Source: Montanilutibacter psychrotolerans
GTDB taxonomy: Bacteria > Pseudomonadota > Gammaproteobacteria > Xanthomonadales > Xanthomonadaceae
Length of the DNA stretch: 64,000 nt
Reading direction: 5' to 3'
NCBI RefSeq assembly: GCF_003719825.1
Contig: NZ_RIBS01000006.1
Coordinates: 62,001-126,000, forward strand
Of this stretch, positions 25,561 through 32,811 are shown piece after piece. A program made the translations under genes and the position numbers. The notes under the pieces were generated by a model. The model saw only the letters and a list, made by a program, of their open reading frames with translations. It did no database searches and had not been told where the DNA came from. Positions within the stretch are counted from its first letter, which is position 1, and every line of letters starts with the position of its first letter.

Positions 25561-25680
25561 CTATCTCAACCAGATGAACACCCAGATCATTCCGTAGACA
25601 TTGCCGCCGTCGCAGCAGACGCCGACGGCGTCGTCCAGGTCGGCGATCAGGGGATCGAGATTGCGGGCTGCATTGCGCAT
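25561..25680 (-). CDS. Small peptide C of a tandem three-gene family (precursor-like)
   Basis: A 39-residue ORF, the most diverged copy: NLDPLIADLDDAVGV (7-21), CCDGGNVYGMIWVFIWLR (22-39). It keeps L-D-x-L-I-A-x-L, the [E/D]GGNVxG hinge and a hydrophobic Trp-containing end, but has two adjacent cysteines and lacks the final glycine. AAGGAGG about 9 bases before the ATG is a near-perfect ribosome site. It lies 93 bases after the cupin-like gene on the same strand, so the order is cupin/HEAT protein, cupin-like protein, C, B, A. Confidence 0.75.
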   Translation of the reverse strand: MRNAARNLDPLIADLDDAVGVCCDGGNVYGMIWVFIWLR

Positions 25681-25773
25681 GGCTGGAAACCTCCTTGCAG
25701 GTTGGTGTGGCCTTCCCTGTATCGAATCGCGCCCCGTCCCTGGGCCGCGCATGCGGGCGTCGCCCGCAATCCG

Positions 25774-26631
25774 TCACCACGTGTCGGTATCGATCGCACG
25801 CGCGTCGTCGTGCGGCGGCTCGCGGTTCGGGCCACCGGTCAGCGACGCCAGCGCCTTGGCGAACGCCAGCCTGATCGCGCTGTCGGCTGCGCCATCGGCC
25901 ACGTACTGCAGCCGCGCCGGCACGGCCGGCACGCCCAACGCATCGGCAAGACGCGAGGACATCGCCGGCTGCGGACCGCTGAGCACCCGACGGATGCGTG
26001 CACGGGTGGCAGGCGTCGTCGGGGTGTCGCCGGCCAGCTCGAATTCGAACTGGCGATTGGGTCTCGCCTTGGCCGACAGCACGTTCAGCGAGATCGAAAA
26101 GTCGTCGCACGGAAACTGCACGTGGATGTCGCGGCTGCCGCGGTAAAGCATCACGCGCCCCTGGGCCAACTGCTGCTGGCCCAGCGCGCGAACCGGTACG
26201 GTTTCGCCCACGAAACCGGCGGTACTGGCGTGGTCGTACTCGAACAACGCCGTGCGATAGCCCGGGCCGAGGTAGCCCACGGTCAGCAGGTCGAAGTTGT
26301 GGTCGTGCGCCTGTTCGTAGACGAAGATGCCATCGCTGCGGCGCTGCGCGGGCGGCATCCAGATGGCCGCGCGCACCGCGTAATGCGCTCCCACGTGCAG
26401 CATGAACACTTGCGGCGTGTAGGGATTCAGGCGTTCGAACGTGGGCATGTCCTGCAACTGCGCGTGCAGCGCTTCGACCAGGAAGCGGCGGTTGTTGCAC
26501 AGCCGGCGCAGCACGTGCGCCGAGTGGTCGAGGTCCCGCTCCAGCACCTGCGTACCGAGCGCATCGAAGTGGCCGATCGCGTCGGCGAAGTCGATGGCGT
26601 CGTCGCAGTCGAACTCCCAGGTCAGCGCCAT
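25774..26631 (-). CDS. Uncharacterised cupin-like protein upstream of the peptide genes
   Basis: A 285-residue cytoplasmic protein. Residues about 95-205 look like a cupin/jelly-roll: VFMLHVGAHYAVRAAIWMPP, then FVYEQAHDHNFDLLTVGYLGPGYRT with an E-x3-H-x-H cluster that could bind metal, and QGRVMLYRGSRDIHVQFPCDDFSISLNVL. The N-terminal 80 residues are helical (RRLCNNRRFLVEALHAQLQ). The last 60 residues are Ala-rich. I cannot name the family; DUF6445-type proteins were considered but not confirmed. The ATG overlaps the end of the upstream gene by 10 bases. A metal-dependent (for example hydroxylating) role on the peptides is a hypothesis only. Confidence 0.68.
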   Translation of the reverse strand: MALTWEFDCDDAIDFADAIGHFDALGTQVLERDLDHSAHVLRRLCNNRRFLVEALHAQLQDMPTFERLNPYTPQVFMLHVGAHYAVRAAIWMPPAQRRSDGIFVYEQAHDHNFDLLTVGYLGPGYRTALFEYDHASTAGFVGETVPVRALGQQQLAQGRVMLYRGSRDIHVQFPCDDFSISLNVLSAKARPNRQFEFELAGDTPTTPATRARIRRVLSGPQPAMSSRLADALGVPAVPARLQYVADGAADSAIRLAFAKALASLTGGPNREPPHDDARAIDTDTW

Positions 26632-27635
26632 GTCGTGCCCTCCTGCGCCTGCGCCCGTTCGAGGTTGGCCAGGGTGGTGGCCGCGGCCCGACGCAACTGC
26701 GGGTGCGGATCGGCGAGCGCGCGTTGGAGGGCGGCCTGGCCACGCCCGTAGTCCAGGTGCAGCAAGGTCTGCACGGCCTTCCAGCGCACGAAGTGGAACC
26801 GGCTGGACGATTGCAGCGTCTCGACCGTCTCGGCCGCCTCGGAATGCCCGAAGCGCTTGAACAGGTCCAGCACGAACTCGATTCGGCTCGCGTGCATGTT
26901 CGCCGACGACGTGCCGCATCGCCGCAACGTGACCCGGTCGAAATGCTGCACCAGGGGGCCGTGCTCGCTTCGCACCACGCGCAGCAGCCACGTACCCGGA
27001 TCGGCGGCGACGATCTCGACCGCCTCGCGGGATCCGATCGCGCTGAACATCTCCCCGGAACGGAGCGTGCGGCGCGCGCCGTCGCGGTGCAGCGCGGGCT
27101 GGCCGGATGGCTCGCTGGCGATGCGGTAGCAGTCGATGGTGACGCTGCCGCGTCCCAGCACGAGGTGGAGCATGTCGTTGGCGAACACGCTGATGTCGCC
27201 GGTCGCCACCGGCGTGCCGTGGACGGCGTCGACCGGCACTCGCACCGTCGGTGCGGCCTCCGACAGCAGCACCGTCTTGACGGCGTCGCGGCACAGCTCG
27301 AACCCACCTTCCGACTGCGCCAGCGTGCTGCCGCATTCGATCGCGCTGCGACAGTCGGCCGCCAGCAACAGCTCGGCCAGGGCGGTGAATTCGCCCGCGT
27401 CGCACGCGGCCGCGAGTTGAGCGGCGCAATCCGCGAGCGGGATGTCGTCGCTGCGCAGCAGGCGCTGCAGGTTCGCGATACGCCCGGCGCCTGCGTCGAG
27501 CACCTGCGCGACGGTACGGACCGCGGTGTCTGTTGCTGCGTTGGCGTTGGCGACGATGGCCGCATCGGGGCCTGGCCGGAGCGCAGGCGGAGGCGCGGAG
27601 GAAAAGGCGGGCGGAGTGGTGGGATGGGTCGTCAT
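26622..27635 (-). CDS. Uncharacterised protein with cupin-like middle and HEAT-like C-terminus
   Basis: A 337-residue cytoplasmic protein. Residues 1-30 are Pro/Ala-rich. About 35-125 is helical with several cysteines (CAAQLAAACDAG, ECGSTLAQ, ELCRDAV). About 130-235 is beta-rich and cupin-like (GDISVFANDMLHLVLGRGS, LRSGEMFSAIGSREAVEIV). The C-terminal 100 residues contain HEAT/PBS-lyase-type repeats (RWKAVQTLLHLDYGRGQAAL, ADPHPQLRRAAATTLANLE). No known family is recognised. The start at 27635 removes a basic, unlikely extension. It overlaps the next gene by 10 bases and so is coupled to it; both precede the three peptide genes, suggesting a shared system. Confidence 0.68.
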   Translation of the reverse strand: MTTHPTTPPAFSSAPPPALRPGPDAAIVANANAATDTAVRTVAQVLDAGAGRIANLQRLLRSDDIPLADCAAQLAAACDAGEFTALAELLLAADCRSAIECGSTLAQSEGGFELCRDAVKTVLLSEAAPTVRVPVDAVHGTPVATGDISVFANDMLHLVLGRGSVTIDCYRIASEPSGQPALHRDGARRTLRSGEMFSAIGSREAVEIVAADPGTWLLRVVRSEHGPLVQHFDRVTLRRCGTSSANMHASRIEFVLDLFKRFGHSEAAETVETLQSSSRFHFVRWKAVQTLLHLDYGRGQAALQRALADPHPQLRRAAATTLANLERAQAQEGTTWR

Positions 27636-27805
27636 GCCATCCGGATACGAAGCCGGGGGCGAAAACCTGAAATCCCGATCGAAATCCGCGGCCCGCCGAT
27701 GGGCTGACCGGCCGACCGGCACGGCAGCCGGCGGTCACCTCACGTCGCGAACCGGCCCGCCCGGCCGCGGTTGCGCCGGTGCACCGTCACGCATCGGACG
27801 GCACG

Positions 27806-28390
27806 TCAGCCGGAGAAGCCACCACCGTCGAGGAAGTCGCGCTCCTCGACACTGCTCTGTCGGCCGAGCGCCGCATTGCGGTGCGGAAAGCGGCCGAAGC
27901 GCTCGATGATCTGCAGGTGCAGGCGCGCCCAGCGGTCGGCCTCGTCGCCGACGAGGCCTTCGTGCAACTGCATCGAACGGCGCTGGTCCTCGAGCCGTTC
28001 GGAATGCTCGAACGGCAGGTAGAAGAACACCCGCAATGCCGGATCGACCTGCGTATCGAAGCCCGCATCCACCGCGCGTGCGGCGTAGTGCCTGGCCAGC
28101 GGATCGGTGGCGTACGAGTGGGCGCTGCCGCGGAACACGTTGCGCGGCACCTGGTCCAGCAGGACCAGCAGGGCCAACGCGCCCTGCGCATCGGCCATCC
28201 AATGCTCCAGCTCGCGCCGCGCCGCGCGCCAATGGCCGTCGAGCAGGTGCTCGCGGCAACGCGCGTCGAAAGCCGCGTCGCTGGAAAACCACAACGCAGG
28301 CCCTGCCTCGCGCCAGAAGGCCACCACGTCGGCCGGCAGCAGCGCATCCGCGGCCGGGGACGCGGGTGGGATGGAACGTTCAATGGACAT
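27806..28390 (-). CDS. DUF924 family protein
   Basis: A 194-residue protein of the DUF924 (YbhN-independent, TPR-like helical) family. Signatures are DVVAFWREAG and WFSSDAAFDARCRE near the start, LALLVLLDQVPRNVFRGSAHSYATDPLAR in the middle, and FFYLPFEHSERLEDQ and ERFGRFPHRNAALGR near the end. Function unknown; no signal peptide. The ATG at 28390 lies inside the end of the upstream LprI-like gene (11-base overlap). Confidence 0.88.
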   Translation of the reverse strand: MSIERSIPPASPAADALLPADVVAFWREAGPALWFSSDAAFDARCREHLLDGHWRAARRELEHWMADAQGALALLVLLDQVPRNVFRGSAHSYATDPLARHYAARAVDAGFDTQVDPALRVFFYLPFEHSERLEDQRRSMQLHEGLVGDEADRWARLHLQIIERFGRFPHRNAALGRQSSVEERDFLDGGGFSG

Positions 28391-28976
28391 CGTAGGACTC
28401 CTCGCTGTCGTCGTCGCTGCCATCGCCGCCGAGCTGGGTTTCCAGCTCCGCGATCCATGCCGCGGTCAGGCTTTCCAGCGTGACCGCGTGGATCAGGGGC
28501 CGGATCGCGCCACCGGAGTACGACTGCGAGATGAAGTGCGCATAGCGGTTGCGGAATTCAAGCCACGCCAGGTGCGCTTCCTGGAACATCGCCAGGTCGT
28601 CGCCACCGAGCTGCGCGCGCAGGTACCTGTAGACCTGCCGCAAGCGCGCATCGACACGGCGGAACTCGTCCTTGGCCTGCTGGTTCATCGCCGCCTGGTC
28701 GAGCGCATCGCCGCCCTGGCGCGAGACCACTTCGGCCTTGCTGAAGTAGTTGTCGGCGATGCGCGCGGCACTCTCGGCCTTGCCGAGCAGGCGGTGCTCG
28801 AAGCGGCGCAGATCGTCGAGGTTCACGTTCGCCTCCTCCAGCCCCTGCTTGAGCGCAAGCAGGCGTTGGTGGCGATCGATCATCTCGCCCGTGCGGCGGC
28901 GCTCGACACGACGCTGCACGAAATAGAAGGACCACGTCAGCACGGCGCCGACGCAGAGGTAAAGCAGCTGTTCCAT
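28380..28976 (-). CDS. Membrane-anchored LprI/DUF1311-like protein
   Basis: A 198-residue protein with one N-terminal transmembrane helix (about 2-18), a coiled-coil segment (RHQRLLALKQGLEEANVNLDDLRR) and a C-terminal helical domain resembling the lysozyme-inhibitor LprI / DUF1311 domain: VYRYLRAQL, FQEAHLAWLEFRNRYAHF, SGGAIRPLIHAVTLESLTAAWIAEL. The disulfide cysteines usual in exported LprI domains are absent, so the domain may face the cytoplasm. The ATG has GGAG 6 bases upstream; a GTG two codons earlier is less likely. Overlaps DUF924. Confidence 0.7.
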   Translation of the reverse strand: MEQLLYLCVGAVLTWSFYFVQRRVERRRTGEMIDRHQRLLALKQGLEEANVNLDDLRRFEHRLLGKAESAARIADNYFSKAEVVSRQGGDALDQAAMNQQAKDEFRRVDARLRQVYRYLRAQLGGDDLAMFQEAHLAWLEFRNRYAHFISQSYSGGAIRPLIHAVTLESLTAAWIAELETQLGGDGSDDDSEESYDVH

Positions 28977-29134
28977 GACCACTCCATCGGTTCCGGCACA
29001 CAGTGTGCCGCGCCGTGATCGCAGGGACTGCGATCACCGGCGGGTCCATCGCGGCGCCACGACAGCGTGGCACCGCCTCGTTCAGCCAGCGCGCCGGGGC
29101 CCGTGGTCGCGGCGGGCGCCGGCGGCCAGCCCCG

Positions 29135-29542
29135 TCACAAGTGGCGCGTTTCAGCTGGCGCATTCCACCAGTTGTCGTGGCGGCCATCGGAGTACTTGAC
29201 CGGGGCCTGCGCCAGCTCTTCGGCGGTGGCGTCGTCCAGGCTGGCCAACTGCACCGAGACGAACGCTCCACCGACCTGGGGAATGTCGCCCTGCCCGTAC
29301 GTGCGCACCCCGCAGGTGGCGCAGAACGGCCAGTGCGTGGAGCCGGTGTTGAATTGGTAGTCGCGAGTCTCGGCCGGGTCGCTGAGCAGTCGGAATGCCT
29401 CGGGCTTGATGATCACGCCCCAGTTGCGGCTCTTGGTGCAGATCGTGCAGTTGCACTTGCCGGTGCCGGCGGCAAGGTCGATGTCGGCCTCGAAGCGCAC
29501 CTTGCCGCAATGGCAACTGCCGGAATAGGTCTTGAGGGTCAT
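29135..29542 (-). CDS. GFA family (glutathione-dependent formaldehyde-activating-like) protein
   Basis: A 135-residue single-domain protein of the GFA/CENP-V fold. Zinc cysteines are visible as [16 protein letters not shown] and [13 protein letters not shown]. The founding member was proposed to speed glutathione-formaldehyde adduct formation, but most homologues have no proven activity. Start, length and spacing are normal. Formaldehyde oxidation genes lie elsewhere in this window (43.4-45.4 kb), not adjacent. Confidence 0.88.
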   Translation of the reverse strand: MTLKTYSGSCHCGKVRFEADIDLAAGTGKCNCTICTKSRNWGVIIKPEAFRLLSDPAETRDYQFNTGSTHWPFCATCGVRTYGQGDIPQVGGAFVSVQLASLDDATAEELAQAPVKYSDGRHDNWWNAPAETRHL

Positions 29543-29630
29543 GCTCGGACTCCGTGTCGAAAGAGGCCAAGCTTACCGACGGGAGTTGCCGCAGCGCGCG
29601 GGACGTCGATAGGCTGCCGGTTGCGGGCAC

Positions 29631-29672
29631 GCACGTTCAGACAGGCACGTTCAGACCCGCACATTCCAGACC
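29631..29672. repeat. Three short direct repeats upstream of the DUF2004-like gene
   Basis: gcacgttcagac occurs twice in a row at a 14-base step, followed by a degenerate third copy gcacattccagac, ending 16 bases before the ATG at 29688. It could be a regulator binding array or replication slippage. Confidence 0.6.
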
Positions 29673-29687
29673 GCACAAGGATGCGCC

Positions 29688-30197
29688 ATGAAGACACTGG
29701 ATCACCCCGCCTTCGGCCAGGTCGAGATCGACCACGGGCCCGATGGCTACTGGGAAACCCGCCTGCTGCACGGCGGTCGCGAAATCGCGCTCGACCTCAA
29801 CGGCGATGGCCTCGCGATCCACCACGACACGCTCGACAGGCTCGCGCCGTTCGCCACCGAGCTGTCGCGGTTCGATCGCGAAGCGCTGGCGGCGATGCAT
29901 GCCCACTTTGCCGCCGACCCGAAAGCCGAACCGGTCGGCTTCTACCTCGATCACCACCTCGCGCAGGTCGACCCGGCCGAACTGGCCGCGCACCTGGGCG
30001 ACGACGACGCAGAGCCGCGCATCGACGCCGCCCGGCTGCTGGGCGCCCTGCAGCTGCGGCGCGTGGGGCTGTATCCGCACGCGCCGGAACAATGTGCGGT
30101 GTTCGACTACACGATCGGCGAACAGCTGACCGACACCCTGCTGGTGGTGGGCTTCAACGCCCGCGGTGAGCTGGTCGGGATCAGCATGGAGAGCTGA
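29688..30197 (+). CDS. DUF2004-like protein
   Basis: A 169-residue acidic cytoplasmic protein. It starts HPAFGQVEIDHGPDGYWETRLLHGGREIALDLN, the opening seen in DUF2004 proteins, and has an all-alpha middle (about 50-90) and a beta-rich end (VFDYTIGEQLTDTLLVVGFNARGELVGISMES). DUF2004 proteins have been related to the SUFU-like immunity fold, but no toxin gene is next to it, so a function cannot be assigned. Confidence 0.65.
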   Translation: MKTLDHPAFGQVEIDHGPDGYWETRLLHGGREIALDLNGDGLAIHHDTLDRLAPFATELSRFDREALAAMHAHFAADPKAEPVGFYLDHHLAQVDPAELAAHLGDDDAEPRIDAARLLGALQLRRVGLYPHAPEQCAVFDYTIGEQLTDTLLVVGFNARGELVGISMES

Positions 30198-30210
30198 GCC
30201 CGCGACCCCG

Positions 30211-30247
30211 CGCCGCTGGCGCCGCCGGTCGGGCGTTGCCAGCGGCG
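30211..30247. terminator. Hairpin between the convergent DUF2004-like and AMP nucleosidase genes
   Basis: Perfect 10-bp stem cgccgctggc / gccagcggcg with a 17-base loop, between stops at 30197 (plus) and 30324 (minus). No T-run; probable Rho-assisted or bidirectional terminator. Confidence 0.4.
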
Positions 30248-30323
30248 GGACACGGCCGGGCGGGTCCATCGGATCGATCGCCGCGACGCGAGGACCGCGT
30301 CGTACCGACCGCGGGGCCGGGCA

Positions 30324-31100
30324 TCACTCGTCGAAGCGCAGGTGCCGTACCGACTTGCCGTGGCGGCGGATCAGCTTCAACGCCTCGATGCCGACCTGGA
30401 TGTGGCGGTCGACGTAGTCGGCGCTGACCTTCGCGTCGGACGCCTCGGTCTTGATGCCCTCCGGGATCATCGGCTGGTCCGACACCAGCAGCAGCGCGCC
30501 GCACGGAATGCGGTTGGCGAAGCCGGCAGCGAAGATCGTCGCCGTCTCCATGTCGACGGCCATGCAGCGCATCACCCGCAGGCGCTCCTTGAAGGCCTCG
30601 TCGTGCTCCCAGACGCGCCGGTTGGTGGTGTAGACCGTGCCCGTCCAGTAGTCGTAGCTGAGGTCGCGGATCATCGTGGAGACCGCGCGCTGCAGCGCAA
30701 AGGCCGGCAACGCCGGAACTTCGGGCAGCAGGTAGTCGTTGCTGGTGCCTTCGCCACGGATCGCCGCGATCGGCAGCACCAGGTCGCCAAGCTGGTTCTT
30801 GCGCTTGAGGCCACCGCACTTGCCCAGGAACAGCACCGCCTTGGGGCTGATCGCGCTGAGCAGGTCCATCATCGTCGCCGCGTTCGGGCTGCCCATGCCG
30901 AAGTTGATCATGGTGATGCCGTCGAACGTCGCGCTTGGCATCGGTCGGTCCAGGCCGACCACGGTCGCGCCGGTCAGGCGCGCGAAACTGTGCAAGTATC
31001 CGCCGAAGTTGGTCAGCAGCACGTGCTCGCCGAACTGGTCCAGTGGCACGCCGGTGTATCGCGGCAGCCAGTTTTCGACGATCTCGTTCTTGTCCTTCAT
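30324..31100 (-). CDS. amn: AMP nucleosidase
   Basis: A 258-residue purine phosphorylase-fold enzyme of the short bacterial AMP nucleosidase type. Key segments: MINFGMGSPNAATMMDLL and VLFLGKCGGLKRKNQLGDLVLP near the centre, RGEGTSNDYL, and MAVDMETATIFAAGFANRIP (the ribose-binding MET region). It splits AMP into adenine and ribose 5-phosphate. The long regulatory N-terminal domain of E. coli Amn is absent, as in other members of this branch. The ATG at 31100 has a GGGAGGG ribosome site somewhat far away (about 12 bases). Confidence 0.9.
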   Translation of the reverse strand: MKDKNEIVENWLPRYTGVPLDQFGEHVLLTNFGGYLHSFARLTGATVVGLDRPMPSATFDGITMINFGMGSPNAATMMDLLSAISPKAVLFLGKCGGLKRKNQLGDLVLPIAAIRGEGTSNDYLLPEVPALPAFALQRAVSTMIRDLSYDYWTGTVYTTNRRVWEHDEAFKERLRVMRCMAVDMETATIFAAGFANRIPCGALLLVSDQPMIPEGIKTEASDAKVSADYVDRHIQVGIEALKLIRRHGKSVRHLRFDE

Positions 31101-31302
31101 TGCGTGCTTGCCCTCCCGGCACTTGGACCGCCGGGCCATCCCGGCGGTGCCTTCACAGGCTAACGGTAGGCGCGCGGTTTGCGTAGCGGCAGGCGTCGCA
31201 GGCCTCCCCTCCGCCCGGCCCGTGACCATCGGCAGGCTTTGCAGCACCGTCCCGGGCCGCTACGGTTCGGAAGTCGCGCAATGCGGCCACCCGGGGAAAC
31301 CA

Positions 31303-32811
31303 ATGCTTCGAGCTCCTGTCGTCGCGGCCGCCGCCGCGTTCGCCACCGTCCTGCTGTGCGGTGCCGCCACCGCCCGCTCCAGTGCGGGCTCCAGTGCCGG
31401 CTCCAGTGCGCTGTCCAGTGCCGCCGCGTCCAGCGCCGCCGCCACGCGCGCGGTCCCCCGCTTCGCCCAGGACCCGTACCCGAGCACCTATCGGCCGATC
31501 GCCTCGCCGCCGGTGCTGATCGAGCACGCCACGGTGCTCGACGGGACCGGCCAGCGCCTCGAGAACGCCGACGTGCTGATGCAGGACGGCAAGGTGGTCG
31601 CGGTGGGTAACGGTTTGCAGGCGCCAGAGGGCACCATTCGTGTCGACGGCACCGGGAAGTGGGTGACGCCGGGCATCATCGACGTCCACTCGCACCTGGG
31701 CGTGTACCCCAGCCCCGGCGTCAACGCACACGCCGACGGCAACGAGATGGTCTCGCCCGTCACCCCCAACGTCTGGGCCGAGCACTCGGTGTGGCCGCAG
31801 GACCCGGGCTTCTCGACCGCGCTGGCCGGTGGCATCACCTCGCTGCAGGTGCTGCCCGGCTCGGGCAACCTGATCGGCGGGCGCGGGGTGACCCTCAAGA
31901 ACGTGCCGGCCACCAGCTACCAGGCAATGAAATTCCCGGGCGCGCCCTGGGGCCTGAAGATGGCCTGCGGCGAGAATCCCAAGCGCGTGTACGGCGGCAA
32001 GAACGCGCCGCCGATGACCCGCATGGGCAACGTGGCCGGCTACCGCGCCGCGTTCATCGATGCCAGCGAGTACCTGCGCAAGAACACGCCCAAGCGCAGC
32101 GAGCCGCAGCGGCGCCGCTGGTGGCAGTCGTCCAACGGCACCGCCGACAGCGAGAAGGACACCGGCGGCAAGCGCGACCTCAAGCTGGACACGCTGGCCG
32201 GCGCGATCAACGGCGACATCCTGGTGCACATCCACTGCTACCGCGCCGACGAGATGACCACGATGCTGGACCTGGCCAAGGAATTCGGCTTCAAGGTCGC
32301 CGCGTTCCACCATGGCGTGGAGGCCTACAAGATCGCCGACCGCCTGGCCGCCGAGAACGTGTGCGGCGCACTGTGGGCCGACTGGTGGGGCTTCAAGATG
32401 GAAGCCTTCGACGGCATCCAGGAGAACATCGCCCTGGTCGACCGCCCCGAGAACGGCTGCGCGATCGTGCATTCGGATTCGGAGGAAGGCATCCAGCGCC
32501 TCAACCAGGAAGCGGCCAAGGTGATGGCGCACGCGCAGCTGGCCGGCATCGACATACCGCCCGAACGCGCCATCCGCTGGCTGACCGGCAATGCCGCCAA
32601 GTCGCTGGGCGTGCTCGATCGCACCGGCACGCTGGAGGCCGGCAAGATGGCCGACGTGGTGCTGTGGAACGGCAACCCGTTCAGCGTCTACGCCCGGGCC
32701 GAGCAGGTGTACATCGACGGTGCGCGCGTGTTCGATCGCAACGATCCCTCGCGCCAGCCCAGCTCGGACTTCCTGCTGGGCCACGGCGGTGCTTCCGGAG
32801 GTGTGCGATGA
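31303..32811 (+). CDS. Exported amidohydrolase (imidazolonepropionase-like), metal site intact
   Basis: A 502-residue member of the metal-dependent amidohydrolase superfamily with a signal peptide (about 1-24). Metal ligands are visible: His129 and His131 in IIDVHSHLG, histidine in ILVHIHCYRAD, histidine in AAFHHGVEAY and aspartate in VHSDSEEG. The C-terminal ALGVLDRTGTLEAGKMADVVLW-type composite domain is standard. Substrate unknown; peptides, ureas or lactams are typical. The segment after the leader is a serine/alanine/glycine repeat (SSAGSSAGSSALSSAAASS) coded by short tandem repeats. Its stop overlaps the next gene's ATG. Confidence 0.88.
   Translation: MLRAPVVAAAAAFATVLLCGAATARSSAGSSAGSSALSSAAASSAAATRAVPRFAQDPYPSTYRPIASPPVLIEHATVLDGTGQRLENADVLMQDGKVVAVGNGLQAPEGTIRVDGTGKWVTPGIIDVHSHLGVYPSPGVNAHADGNEMVSPVTPNVWAEHSVWPQDPGFSTALAGGITSLQVLPGSGNLIGGRGVTLKNVPATSYQAMKFPGAPWGLKMACGENPKRVYGGKNAPPMTRMGNVAGYRAAFIDASEYLRKNTPKRSEPQRRRWWQSSNGTADSEKDTGGKRDLKLDTLAGAINGDILVHIHCYRADEMTTMLDLAKEFGFKVAAFHHGVEAYKIADRLAAENVCGALWADWWGFKMEAFDGIQENIALVDRPENGCAIVHSDSEEGIQRLNQEAAKVMAHAQLAGIDIPPERAIRWLTGNAAKSLGVLDRTGTLEAGKMADVVLWNGNPFSVYARAEQVYIDGARVFDRNDPSRQPSSDFLLGHGGASGGVR
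31376..31440. repeat. Tandem ccagtgc-type repeats in the amidohydrolase leader region
   Basis: The unit tccagtgcsggc (about 12 bases) is repeated imperfectly about four to five times and codes for the SSAG/SSAL repeat just after the signal peptide. Such repeats can change length by slippage. Confidence 0.6.

Noticed and set aside
24993-25680. Type I toxin (Ldr/Hok-like) reading of the small peptides
   Set aside because: Those toxins are mostly hydrophobic with an antisense RNA; here the first half is acidic and helical, and no divergent small RNA promoter is evident. Not excluded, only less likely.
25553-27565. Arg-rich long frame overlapping the cupin-like genes and peptide C
   Set aside because: Wrong frame against two coupled genes; composition is Arg/Ser shadow type. 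The real genes there have overlapping starts and sensible proteins.
29688-30197. Immunity gene of a polymorphic toxin system
   Set aside because: DUF2004 has been linked to an immunity-like fold, but there is no toxin gene beside it.
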